The position numbers were made by a program, and so were the translations under genes. Source: Defluviitaleaceae bacterium (lineage in GTDB: Bacteria; Bacillota; Clostridia; Lachnospirales; WQUN01). Taken from it: 45,553 bases of DNA. Below are positions 16,348 to 23,767 of the stretch, piece by piece. Location: contig WQRX01000027.1 of assembly GCA_009786535.1 (NCBI GenBank), forward strand, positions 1 through 45,553. The letters are read 5' to 3'. Under the pieces are notes generated by a model. It was not told the DNA's origin. It ran no database searches and saw only the letters and a list, made by a program, of their open reading frames with translations. Every line of letters starts with the position of its first letter. Within the stretch, counting starts at the first letter, position 1.

Positions 16348-16873
16348 GGGGTTGCGCCTCCTCGCCGCTTTGAAAATATTCCTGTAACTGTTGCTTTGCT
16401 TTCCTGCACCGCCACTTCACTGTAACCAGCGGGACACACATGATTTTGGCGATTTCTTTTTGTGTAAACCCGCATATATGATACAGATATACCGTTTCCC
16501 GTTGGTTTGCGGGCAGGCGCGAAAGGGCATCGGGTAACACGCTAAAGGGTGATGGCGTAATGCCCGCTTCAAACGCTTCGTCCAAAGTTGTGGTTGAACA
16601 TTTACTTTGCCTAAGATAGTCATATGCCCGATTGCGGGTGATGACCATAATATACGCAACGGGGTTTTTTATTACCGCAAGTCGCGGGGCAATATTTAAC
16701 ATTTGCAAGAAAACATCATGGGTTATATCTTCAGATAATTCCTTGCTTTTTACAATCGTTCGCGCATAATTGAATACTCGAACCGAGAGCGCATTATAAA
16801 TTTCGTCCAATGCATCCATGTTGCCCTTTGCCAATCGGTTAAAAGAACTCCGTATATCTTGAATTGTTTTCAC
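16334..16873 (-). CDS. ECF-type RNA polymerase sigma factor
   Basis: 179 residues. Region 2 is recognisable (LDEIYNALSVRVFNYARTIV, EDITHDVFLQML, YIMVITRNRAYDYLRQ), as is region 4 (LPANQRETVYLYHICGFTQKEIAKIM, VTVKWRCRKAKQQL). It directs RNA polymerase to a small regulon. The start is uncertain: the GTG at 16873 is preceded immediately by AAGGG, too close for normal use, while an ATT three codons in is at normal spacing. A later ATG at residue 19 would cut region 2. A palindrome shared with the second sigma gene at 22.3 kb lies 12 bases upstream. Confidence 0.88.
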   Translation of the reverse strand: MKTIQDIRSSFNRLAKGNMDALDEIYNALSVRVFNYARTIVKSKELSEDITHDVFLQMLNIAPRLAVIKNPVAYIMVITRNRAYDYLRQSKCSTTTLDEAFEAGITPSPFSVLPDALSRLPANQRETVYLYHICGFTQKEIAKIMCVPLVTVKWRCRKAKQQLQEYFQSGEEAQPHVSI

Positions 16874-16885
16874 CCCTTGTATGCG

Positions 16886-16909
16886 ATTGAAAGACCTTTC
16901 ACTACTATA
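16886..16909 (-). promoter_or_regulatory. Palindromic motif and -10 box upstream of the ECF sigma gene
   Basis: Minus strand: TATAGT (plus 16904-16909), two bases, then TGAAAGGTCTTTCAAT (plus 16886-16901). The same arrangement, with TATACA and one base changed in the palindrome, precedes the sigma-like gene at 22327. It may be an operator at the start point. Alternatively it may be an autoregulated ECF promoter with GAAT as -35 and GGTC as -10. Confidence 0.5.
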
Positions 16910-16954
16910 ACGATTCGCAAAGGGAGAAGGTATAATGGATAATAAAAAATTTTT

Positions 16955-17989
16955 TTACAGGCATTTTAACAAGCTAAGCATATAAAAGGTTGATTCAATC
17001 TCGGCGTACTGCTTTTTGCGTCTATTTTCCGCCAGTGACATGTGCATGCCAAGCACCCAATTACAGTCCTTTTCCACGAGATAGTTTTTAGGGAAAATGT
17101 ATGTGCTGTTTGGTGTTTTGTACTGTGTTAAGTAATCAATTGCATTAGCAAACCACGTACTTTTCGTCGCAGCAGGGAAACGCGAATACAATAGCAAGCG
17201 CTGTAAATTGGGATTTGCGTACCCCTGCCCGTCGTTAAAGGGCTTTTTACAATCCCAGCCCATGGCGTAATATTTGCGGGGCGGCGCGGGCAAAATGCCG
17301 TACATCGGCACAACAATATCGTACTCGGGCGAAATAGTGTATTTAATGATATTGTCAATCTTCTCTCGAATTTCGGCGCAAGCATAATCATAAATTTCCG
17401 CGAACATAACTATATCGTATATCAACGGCACGCGGATATTTACACCCCCCGAAACCGTATCACATGCAATAGAGGGCTTGATAATGGGGCGGTCGCGGAA
17501 CGCCTTCGGCACGCCCTTGTGGTTTTGCGGGTCGTCATAAATATCAAAGTCCATGTGCCGGGTAAAGCTGTAAATCGTATTTACCCGCCCAATAGCATAG
17601 TCCATTAACCCACTCATCGGAAACCTTGAACGAATCAAAAAAGGATAAGCGATAAGTTTATCGTATCCTTCGTTTAGCACAATTTCGGCTATGTCCGAAA
17701 TATTTCCTACTGCGTGGTCAAATGCATCCATGCCGTGATACAAGCCAAAATCATTTAGCATGGGCAGCACATTTTCCAAATGGGTGCTGTCACTGCCATG
17801 TGTCCGGTTAAAGTCAAGATTTTTAAGCAAATCCAACCGTTTTTGTACCTGCGGTAACACCAAAAGTGCCGCCAAAGCGCCCTGCAATGATGCTTTGTTG
17901 GAAATAGGCATCAATTCCGCTTGCGTTCGGTAGCGCACCACGGCGTCGGCATTTGCCATAAGCCAGTCTATTCGTAAGTAATTTTTCAT
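16955..17989 (-). CDS. Conserved-looking protein of unknown function
   Basis: 344 residues, mostly alpha-helical and apparently cytoplasmic (no signal or membrane segment). Notable blocks: NADAVVRYRTQAEL near the start, RTHGSDSTHLENVLPMLND, DRPIIKPSIACDT, PMYGILPAPPRKYYAMGWDC and NRRKKQYAEIESTFYM at the end. It has the feel of a helical-toroid fold but I cannot name a family. The start at 17989 has GGAG four bases upstream; an ATG five codons earlier has no site. It is divergent from the ABC/two-component operon and shares its control region, suggesting a linked role. Confidence 0.7.
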   Translation of the reverse strand: MKNYLRIDWLMANADAVVRYRTQAELMPISNKASLQGALAALLVLPQVQKRLDLLKNLDFNRTHGSDSTHLENVLPMLNDFGLYHGMDAFDHAVGNISDIAEIVLNEGYDKLIAYPFLIRSRFPMSGLMDYAIGRVNTIYSFTRHMDFDIYDDPQNHKGVPKAFRDRPIIKPSIACDTVSGGVNIRVPLIYDIVMFAEIYDYACAEIREKIDNIIKYTISPEYDIVVPMYGILPAPPRKYYAMGWDCKKPFNDGQGYANPNLQRLLLYSRFPAATKSTWFANAIDYLTQYKTPNSTYIFPKNYLVEKDCNWVLGMHMSLAENRRKKQYAEIESTFYMLSLLKCL

Positions 17990-18073
17990 ATTTCTCCGGG
18001 TCATATCTTAATTCCGCAATCACATAGGGTGACGCGATGATGGACACTATGTTAAAATTATTTGCCGCATTTG

Positions 18074-18102
18074 AGTATACCACGCATAAAAATCTTTACC
18101 AA
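18074..18102 (-). promoter_or_regulatory. Promoter of the 344-residue gene
   Basis: -35 TTGGTA (plus 18097-18102), a 17-base spacer and extended -10 TGG-TATACT (plus 18074-18079). The leader is about 78 bases. The -35 lies inside the first two of the direct repeats at 18094-18133. Confidence 0.5.
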
Positions 18103-18133
18103 ATCTTTATCATTCCCTTAACCCTTTCTTACA
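18094..18133 (+). promoter_or_regulatory. Direct repeats, probable response-regulator site upstream of the ABC operon
   Basis: CTTTACC (18094), CTTTATC (18105), CCTTAAC (18116) and a weaker TCTTACA (18127) recur every 11 bases. This is the layout bound by OmpR/PhoB-type regulators. GATAAT at 18138-18143 is a good -10 without a good -35, as expected of an activated promoter. Confidence 0.5.
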
Positions 18134-18179
18134 CCCCGATAATTACAATCCTCCTATCACTAACGAAAGGGGATTTTTT

Positions 18180-19100
18180 ATGAGCGAAACAATTCTCCGC
18201 ACCATCGGCATCACCAAAAAATACGGCACATTAAACGCCTTGGACAGCGTAAGCATCGAAATAAAGCGCGGGCAAATCTACGGGCTCATCGGACTAAACG
18301 GCGCAGGCAAGTCTACTTTCATGCGGTCTATCATGGGGTTAATTACGCCAAGTGCAGGCAACATCGAGCTTTTTGGCGAAGGGGGGGAAGAAGGACTGCG
18401 AAGGGGGCGGCGGCGCATCGGTCAGTCCATCGAGTATCCCGTATTTTATCCCGATATGAGCGCCCACCAAAACTTGGAGTTACAACGGCGGCTGGGCGGC
18501 GTCCCCCACCGCGGCGTTATCGAGAAGGTGCTAAAAACCGTGGGGCTGGAAGGCACGGGAAAAAAGAAAGCCAAGGACTTCTCCATGGGCATGAAGCAAC
18601 GGCTGGTGCTGGCAAAAGCCCTTATCACCAACCCCGAATTTCTGATACTGGACGAACCCACAAACGGGTTAGACCCTATGGGCATCATCGAAATGCGGGA
18701 GCTGATGCGCCAGCTCGCCAAGGAGCGCGGGCTAACGCTGCTGGTTTCCAGCCACTTGTTGGACGAGCTGGCACAGGTGGCGACCCACTACGGCATCATC
18801 CACCACGGCAAGCTGGTGGCACAGCTTTCTGCGGAAGAACTGGCGGCACAATCCCGCCAATACGTAAAAATCACCGTAGATGACCCCGCCGCCGCCCTTA
18901 CCGTGCTTTCACAGAAAATGGAAATCACCGACTACCAGGTAATCACCGCAAAGGAACTGCGGGTGTATGAAAAAACCGACAAAGCCGCCCAAATGAACGC
19001 CCTGCTGGTACAGGAAGGGCTTGCCGTTTCGGGGCTTTACGCCAGCGAGCAAAAGCTGGAGGAATATTTTATGGAGTTAACGACGGGAGGTGCAGCATGA
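18180..19100 (+). CDS. ABC transporter ATP-binding protein (BcrA/peptide-antibiotic type)
   Basis: 306 residues. It powers the membrane partner encoded next. Walker A is GLNGAGKST (38-46), the signature is DFSMGMKQRL, Walker B is LILDEPTNGLDP, and the switch His is in LLVSSHLLDEL. A C-terminal extension of about 85 residues matches the BcrA-like group that exports or confers resistance to peptide antibiotics. An AAGGGG site precedes the ATG. The stop overlaps the permease start as ATGA. The following regulator and kinase genes complete a four-gene operon that probably senses its own substrate. Confidence 0.92.
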   Translation: MSETILRTIGITKKYGTLNALDSVSIEIKRGQIYGLIGLNGAGKSTFMRSIMGLITPSAGNIELFGEGGEEGLRRGRRRIGQSIEYPVFYPDMSAHQNLELQRRLGGVPHRGVIEKVLKTVGLEGTGKKKAKDFSMGMKQRLVLAKALITNPEFLILDEPTNGLDPMGIIEMRELMRQLAKERGLTLLVSSHLLDELAQVATHYGIIHHGKLVAQLSAEELAAQSRQYVKITVDDPAAALTVLSQKMEITDYQVITAKELRVYEKTDKAAQMNALLVQEGLAVSGLYASEQKLEEYFMELTTGGAA

Positions 19101-19840
19101 GACATTTATTAGCCGTAGAACGGTACAAATTTGCCCGCAGCCGCGTGGTTTATGGTATCTTAGGGTGCATCGCCGTGGTTATTGGGCTTAATTTGTTGCA
19201 ATCCACAGGGAACTTTCCCGTGCCGGGCTTTATGGGCATCGTTTCCCCCGCACGCTGGGATATATTGTTAACCGTGTGGTTTCCCATTTTTATCGCCTAC
19301 TTCGTAGCCATGGAATTTCAAAACAAAACCATTAACGACGCCCTGTGCCTGGGGAAAAGTCGTATCGCCGTATATTTTGCAAAGCTTACCGCCGTACTAT
19401 GGCACGTCGTGTTACTGGTCGTTATTATCATGGTGGCAAAAACCATCGGGCTTACTATCTTTAATGGCTTTGGCGAAATTGAGCCGTTGTATTTTCTTCG
19501 CCATGCCCTACAAGCCTTTGTGTTGCAAGTATTTTTCCAATTTAGCGTAGCGTCTTTATTTCTCATGGCGGCATTTATTATTAAAACCCCTACGCTTACG
19601 GTTATTGTGGGCATTGGTTATACCGTTTTCACCTGGTTTGGCGGTATAATGGTACGGGAATTTTTATTCGGCGGGCGTTTTACCCCATACACCTATTGGT
19701 TGCCCGCCCTATTTAACATGGAAGCCATCATAAACACCGACCCACAAGGCATTTTACGGGGAAGCATCGTAAGTATAGTATGGATAATCGCAACAACCTT
19801 CATCGGATGTGCCGTATTTAAAAGGACGGATTTAAAGTGA
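19097..19840 (+). CDS. ABC-2 type transporter permease
   Basis: 247 residues with six membrane segments (about 17-36, 54-73, 98-121, 136-160, 169-190 and 219-241). It is the membrane partner of the upstream ATPase, in the BcrB/ABC-2 permease style; the N-terminal motif AVERYKFARSR and the early YFVAMEFQNKTINDALCLGKSR loop are typical. Overlaps at both ends (ATGA before, GTGA after) show tight translational coupling. Confidence 0.87.
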   Translation: MRHLLAVERYKFARSRVVYGILGCIAVVIGLNLLQSTGNFPVPGFMGIVSPARWDILLTVWFPIFIAYFVAMEFQNKTINDALCLGKSRIAVYFAKLTAVLWHVVLLVVIIMVAKTIGLTIFNGFGEIEPLYFLRHALQAFVLQVFFQFSVASLFLMAAFIIKTPTLTVIVGIGYTVFTWFGGIMVREFLFGGRFTPYTYWLPALFNMEAIINTDPQGILRGSIVSIVWIIATTFIGCAVFKRTDLK

Positions 19841-20523
19841 ATGAGCCGATTCTGGTAATCGAGGACGATGCAAGCATAAACCGCCTGTTATGTGAAACCC
19901 TACAAGGCGCGGGCTATCAGCCCCACAGCGCCTTCTCGGGCAGTGAGGGGTTGCTTCTGTTGCCCGCAGAAAGCTGGAAATGCATCATCCTTGACCTTAT
20001 GCTTCCCGGTAAAACGGGGGAGGAGGTACTTGCCATTCTGCGGGAAAGCACCACAACCCGCACCACCCCCGTTATTGCCCTCTCTGCCCGTACAGACCGC
20101 GAAAGCAAGCTAACCTTGCTCATCAACGGCGCAGACGACTACATCACCAAGCCCTTCGACATAGATGAGTTGCTTGCCCGCGTTGCCATTCAACTGCGCC
20201 GTTTTTCCGCCGCCCCCGAGGAAAGCCAAGTGCTGGAATGGCTGGATATTTCCCTGGCCCCCGCCTCCCGCGAGGTACATATAAACGGGAAACCCCTTGC
20301 CCTAACCAAGCGGGAATTTGATATTCTCGCTTTGCTCATACGCCACCCACGGCAGGTATACAGCCGCGCCACCCTCTTCGAAAGCGTGTGGCAGGATGAC
20401 TTTATGGGGGACGATAAAACCGTAAACGTTCACATTTCCAACCTGCGCGCCAAGCTAAGCGCCCTTTCGCCCCACAAGCATATTAAATCCATTTGGGGCG
20501 TGGGTTTTCGGCTGGCGTTATGA
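19837..20523 (+). CDS. OmpR/PhoB-family response regulator
   Basis: 228 residues. A receiver domain has the acidic pair Asp10/Asp11, phospho-acceptor Asp53 (ILDLMLPG) and Lys105 (YITKPFD). A winged-helix DNA-binding domain follows (LTKREFDILALL, DKTVNVHISNLRAKL, WGVGFRLAL). It starts at a GTG overlapping the permease stop. The paired kinase follows. The 11-bp-spaced repeats upstream of the operon fit its binding mode. Confidence 0.95.
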   Translation: MNEPILVIEDDASINRLLCETLQGAGYQPHSAFSGSEGLLLLPAESWKCIILDLMLPGKTGEEVLAILRESTTTRTTPVIALSARTDRESKLTLLINGADDYITKPFDIDELLARVAIQLRRFSAAPEESQVLEWLDISLAPASREVHINGKPLALTKREFDILALLIRHPRQVYSRATLFESVWQDDFMGDDKTVNVHISNLRAKLSALSPHKHIKSIWGVGFRLAL

Positions 20524-21398
20524 TATGGGCGGTCGCTCTTCTCGCCCTTGGGTGTATTATCCTACTAATACACCTCCTTCAAATGCGCCGCGAAATCGCC
20601 CGTCTTTCTTCCCACATAGAAGAAGTTAAACCCAATGCCCAATACGGTGCGCGGCTTTATTTGCAAGGAAACGATGCCGCCATTGAGGAAATTGCCGCCG
20701 CCATTAACGCGTTAATCGACGACTACGAAGAAAAGCTGCGCCGCACCGATGCCATGGAGGAAAACGTAAAGCTTTCCATTTCCGCCATTTCCCACGACTT
20801 GCGCACCCCTTTAACCACCATTCAGGGCTACCTGCAGCACATGGAAAAGACGCCCCACATCACCATCATCCAAGAAAACGTAAAGACCCTGTTGCACCTT
20901 ATCGAAAACTTCTACGACCTGTCCCGCTTGGAGATGGGCATAGAAATTTTCACCTGTACACCCATAGACCTGCTCCGCGTAGTAAACGAAAAATTCCTAC
21001 AGTTCTACCAAGCCTTCGAGGAAAAAAACATCACCGTCACCTTGCCCGACATTACCGAGGCAATGCACGTACATGCCGACCCCCATGCCCTAGACCGTAT
21101 TCTAAACAACCTCATCCAAAACCTGCTCCGCTACGCAAAATCCGAGGCACAAATCACCATCACCCCCATGTCAGACACCATCCAACTCACCCTTACCAAC
21201 GACAGCCATACCCCCTTACCCCCCAACCCCGATGCCCTTTTCGAACGCTTTTACACAACAGACCCCAGCCGCGCCAGTAAAAATGCGGGGCTGGGGCTGT
21301 ATATTGTTCGCAAGCTGGTGCAGGGGTTGGGGGGTGGTGTTTCCGCCGCTGTTGAAGATGAGCGGTTCATGCTTACGTTGAAATTTTCGCGTGAATGA
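20520..21398 (+). CDS. Sensor histidine kinase with one membrane helix
   Basis: 292 residues. The start at 20520 overlaps the regulator stop as ATGA; 9 extra in-frame codons upstream lie inside the regulator gene. One hydrophobic helix (about 3-21) is followed by a short linker, the dimerisation/phospho-acceptor helix with His92 (ISAISHDLRTPL), and the ATPase domain (ILNNLIQNLLRYA, NAGLGLYIVRKL). There is no extracellular sensing domain, so it probably reads the state of the adjacent ABC transporter, as in BceS-like kinases. The last gene of the four-gene operon. Confidence 0.94.
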   Translation: MIWAVALLALGCIILLIHLLQMRREIARLSSHIEEVKPNAQYGARLYLQGNDAAIEEIAAAINALIDDYEEKLRRTDAMEENVKLSISAISHDLRTPLTTIQGYLQHMEKTPHITIIQENVKTLLHLIENFYDLSRLEMGIEIFTCTPIDLLRVVNEKFLQFYQAFEEKNITVTLPDITEAMHVHADPHALDRILNNLIQNLLRYAKSEAQITITPMSDTIQLTLTNDSHTPLPPNPDALFERFYTTDPSRASKNAGLGLYIVRKLVQGLGGGVSAAVEDERFMLTLKFSRE

Positions 21399-21402
21399 AA
21401 GA

Positions 21403-21487
21403 TTAACGACCGTGGGACGCTGTCCCACCGAAACCGCGGGGGCTTTGCCCCCACACCCCCACGAGCCTTTAAAAAGGCTTGACCCAA
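21403..21487. repeat. Two-hairpin dispersed repeat, copy R2
   Basis: It begins just after the kinase stop: left flank AAAGATTAACGACC, a hairpin GTGGGAC/GTCCCAC (21412-21428), a second hairpin GGGGGC/GCCCCC (21438-21452), then ACACCCCC and a third hairpin AGCCTTT/AAAGGCT (21464-21479) with the tail GACCCAAAC. The same modules occur at 27.39 and 27.55 kb. Confidence 0.75.
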
Positions 21488-21502
21488 ACCTTGATGTTGG
21501 GG

Positions 21503-21524
21503 GATGGATTAGTTATGCTATACT
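21503..21524 (+). promoter_or_regulatory. Extended -10 promoter for the toxin-antitoxin pair
   Basis: Extended -10 TGC-TATACT at 21516-21524, with a weak -35 TTGGGG 16 bases upstream of the -10. It serves the antitoxin gene 42 bases downstream. Confidence 0.4.
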
Positions 21525-21565
21525 GTTCACATTATTATTAAATATATTTTTAAGGATGTGAAGAT

Positions 21566-21853
21566 ATGGAAATGGTGAATATATCCGTTAATAATGACTT
21601 GGTTAAAAAGGCGGAGGAAATTTGCACCGCGCTGGGGTTGGAAGTTTCTTCGGCGGTGAATATGTTTTTGCAACAGTTGATTAACCATGAGGGGATTCCT
21701 TTTGAGGTGAAGGTGAAGAAGGCACTAGATGAGAGCATTGACACATCCGCCGACATTATGAAGGGATTTCCTTTTGAATGCTTTAAAGGAAGAATTGAAG
21801 TGCCTGATGATTTTTGCGAACCACTGGAAGATTTAAAGGAGTATATGTACTGA
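21566..21853 (+). CDS. RelB/DinJ-type antitoxin with a PIN-neutralising tail
   Basis: 95 residues. The N-terminal half is a ribbon-helix-helix of the RelB/DinJ kind (VNISVNNDLVKKAEEICTALG). The C-terminal segment FKGRIEVPDDFCEPLEDLKEYM is split here by description: KGRIEVPDDF and PLEDLKEYMY match the tails of antitoxins that pair with PIN toxins of the COG3744 type, not those paired with YafQ/RelE. It therefore looks like a hybrid that binds its own promoter through the N-terminus and the toxin through the tail. It overlaps the toxin gene by one base (TGATG). Confidence 0.82.
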   Translation: MEMVNISVNNDLVKKAEEICTALGLEVSSAVNMFLQQLINHEGIPFEVKVKKALDESIDTSADIMKGFPFECFKGRIEVPDDFCEPLEDLKEYMY

Positions 21854-22236
21854 TGGGGTATTTATTAGATACGCATGTAATTTTATGGGCAATGAACGAT
21901 AAAACTCGGCTTTCGCGAAAAGCCCTTCATGCCTTGGGCGATACATCGCAAACAAAATATGTGAGCCTTGCTTCTTTTTGGGAAATTGCAATAAAAAATC
22001 GCATCGGCAAGTTGCCGCTTTCCATTAGTTTAGATGAAATGCGTCAAATGCTTACTTCGCACAAATGCAAAATTCTCAACATCAACCACGAAACCATCAC
22101 CACCTTCAATACCCTCCCCCTACTCCACCGCGACCCCTTTGACGGCATTTTGGTTGCAACGGCGTTGGAAAACGATTTAACCGTCATCACAAATGACGAA
22201 AACATACAAAAATATGACGTTCCTTGGGTGTGGTAA
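21853..22236 (+). CDS. PIN-domain (VapC-like) toxin
   Basis: 127 residues. PIN toxins are metal-dependent RNases. The four acidic residues are in place: Asp6 (YLLDTHVILW), Glu44 (SFWEIAIK), Asp97 (HRDPFDGILVATA) and Asp115 (VITNDE). The RIGKLPL motif is typical of the COG3744 group. The start at 21853 overlaps the antitoxin stop, so expression is coupled and the toxin is made only after its antidote. Confidence 0.92.
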   Translation: MGYLLDTHVILWAMNDKTRLSRKALHALGDTSQTKYVSLASFWEIAIKNRIGKLPLSISLDEMRQMLTSHKCKILNINHETITTFNTLPLLHRDPFDGILVATALENDLTVITNDENIQKYDVPWVW

Positions 22237-22280
22237 AAACCGCGCCTTTTCTTTTGCAATATTTTTCCTAAGAACGGCTT

Positions 22281-22304
22281 TATACATATGAAAGGCCTTT
22301 CAAT
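22281..22304 (+). promoter_or_regulatory. Palindromic motif and -10 box upstream of the second sigma gene
   Basis: TATACA (22281-22286), two bases, then TGAAAGGCCTTTCAAT (22289-22304), whose core GAAAGGCCTTTC is a perfect palindrome. It matches the motif before the ECF sigma gene at 16.9 kb at 15 of 16 positions and at the same distance from the TATA box. Confidence 0.55.
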
Positions 22305-22326
22305 TTAACGAAAGGACGCGAGTGAA

Positions 22327-22842
22327 ATGGACGAGGAACTACGCAACGCGCTTTTGCGGTTGGTGCGTTTCAAGTTTGCCAGCTACCCCAATGTGGCGGT
22401 TTTGGCAGACGATATTGTAAACGACGCTTATGTAAAACTGCGCACCAGCAAGGCTTATGCGGCGGAAAAGGTGAATTATGGCTACCTTTCTGTGGTGTGT
22501 GTGCGGCTGGCGTACCGCAAATTTATGGCGCAAGGGGTGGATTTTTCGCAGATGTACTTTGATGCGGAGGGCACATCGCTGGTGGACGAAACCGACATCG
22601 CGCGGGAAATTATTGCCGCAGAAGATGCCGCCGCCGTGCTGGAGTCGCTAAAAGTATTGCGCGACATTGAGCGCATCGTCATTACCCAGCGGTATTACGG
22701 CGAATTATCCTTCGCAGAAATTGCCGCAAGTAACGGGCTTAAACTAAACACGGTGCTTTCGCACCACCGCAGGGCGTTGGGCAAATTACGCCCGCAACTC
22801 ACAAAATTATTGTCCTATAGAAAGGAAGATTATGATGAATAA
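22327..22842 (+). CDS. ECF-like RNA polymerase sigma factor
   Basis: 171 residues. A region-2-like part (ADDIVNDAYVKLRTSKAY, YLSVVCVRLAYRKFM) and a clear region 4 (LRDIERIVITQRYYGELSFAEIA, LNTVLSHHRRALGKLR) identify it as a small sigma-70 family factor. It has no neighbouring membrane anti-sigma gene; instead it overlaps by 11 bases a gene for a chemoreceptor-tip/CheW protein, which may be its regulator. The ribosome site (AAAGGA) is about ten bases from the ATG, longer than usual. Confidence 0.82.
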   Translation: MDEELRNALLRLVRFKFASYPNVAVLADDIVNDAYVKLRTSKAYAAEKVNYGYLSVVCVRLAYRKFMAQGVDFSQMYFDAEGTSLVDETDIAREIIAAEDAAAVLESLKVLRDIERIVITQRYYGELSFAEIAASNGLKLNTVLSHHRRALGKLRPQLTKLLSYRKEDYDE

Positions 22843-23629
22843 AACCTTATGGAAACTCCAAAGCATTGGCGAACGATGCTGGATGCTCGCCAACCTTTCC
22901 GCACAACAAGCCGCAACGCTGGACTTGCGAGGCATTGCCGTAGTGGCGGACGAAACGCGAAAAATGGCAAACAAAATTAACGAATGGGTGGAACGCGCCC
23001 TCTTTGATGAAGCGGAAATTGAACCCGAAAAAATAAGTCAAATTGCGTTTAACCTAAACATGCTTGCCCTAAACAGTGCTATCGAATCCCACAACATTGG
23101 TGTGCGGGGCAAATCTGCCGCCGTTTGTGCAGACGATATCCGCAACCTTGCCAACGAAGCCGCGCTGCTGCTTGGGGAAAATGAACCCGCCGTACCCGCA
23201 AGTTATCCCATTCCCAAGCACCCCCTCACTTCCATTGAACAAGGGCAACCCTTCATCCAATTTGACCTCGGCGGGGTTATCGCCTTTGAACCGCTGGGCA
23301 ATATCAAGGAAGTGATTTGGTACTATGTTGGCGAAGGTAGCACCCCCACCCACATGAACCTGCGGGGGCAAATGCTTCCCCTTGTTGAACCCTTCGCACG
23401 GCTTAACGCACCTGCGCCGCGTATGCACGTAATTTTACGTACGCCGTGGGCGGCACAAAACAAAACCTACGCCGTTGCCGCAGATGTAATAAATATTTTC
23501 GCTTGCCCCATTGGTACACCTGTACCCGCCTCCGCAGATATGCCGCTGGCAAAACACGTGCGCGAATGTTGGGATAATGAAAACGGCGCACCTTTCTATT
23601 TTATGGATTGGGCGGATATGGCGCAATAA
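22832..23629 (+). CDS. Soluble protein joining chemoreceptor signalling sequence to a CheW-like domain
   Basis: 265 residues, no membrane helix. Residues about 68-107 (ISQIAFNLNMLALNSAIES, GVRGKSAAVCADDIRNLANEA) read like the signalling tip of methyl-accepting chemotaxis proteins (usually LLALNAAIEAARAGE..GFAVVADEIRKLA). Residues 33-52 (LRGIAVVADETRKMANKI) repeat the second half of that motif. From about 125 the sequence fits a CheW-type fold (FIQFDLGGVIAFEPLG, LRGQMLPLVEPFARL, YAVAADVINIF). The gene starts inside the sigma gene (AGGAA, five bases). It ends at a strong terminator, so the two genes form one unit. I know no described family with this make-up. Confidence 0.65.
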   Translation: MMNKTLWKLQSIGERCWMLANLSAQQAATLDLRGIAVVADETRKMANKINEWVERALFDEAEIEPEKISQIAFNLNMLALNSAIESHNIGVRGKSAAVCADDIRNLANEAALLLGENEPAVPASYPIPKHPLTSIEQGQPFIQFDLGGVIAFEPLGNIKEVIWYYVGEGSTPTHMNLRGQMLPLVEPFARLNAPAPRMHVILRTPWAAQNKTYAVAADVINIFACPIGTPVPASADMPLAKHVRECWDNENGAPFYFMDWADMAQ

Positions 23630-23665
23630 AATTTGTAAGAAAATAGAATTTGTAAAAAAGACGAC

Positions 23666-23702
23666 CCAACTGGTTACAATCTGTAACCAGTTGGATTTTT
23701 TT
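23666..23702 (+). terminator. Rho-independent terminator of the sigma/CheW unit
   Basis: A perfect 13-bp stem (CCAACTGGTTACA and its complement) with a 3-base loop, then an A and seven T. It closes the 22327-23629 unit. Confidence 0.92.
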
Positions 23703-23727
23703 ATTTCGCGGGAAGCTGAACATAGTA

Positions 23728-23736
23728 TGATATACT
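23728..23736 (+). promoter_or_regulatory. Extended -10 promoter for the EamA gene
   Basis: TGA-TATACT, extended -10, without a good -35. The ATG is 31 bases downstream behind a GGGGG site. Confidence 0.4.
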
Positions 23737-23767
23737 CCCTTCATACATACAAACAGGGGGCGAAGTA

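Noticed and set aside
18005..18073. Seven-codon leader peptide (ATG at 18070, minus) before the 344-residue gene
   Set aside because: The ATG lies three bases after the -10 box, upstream of the expected start point, so it is probably not transcribed.
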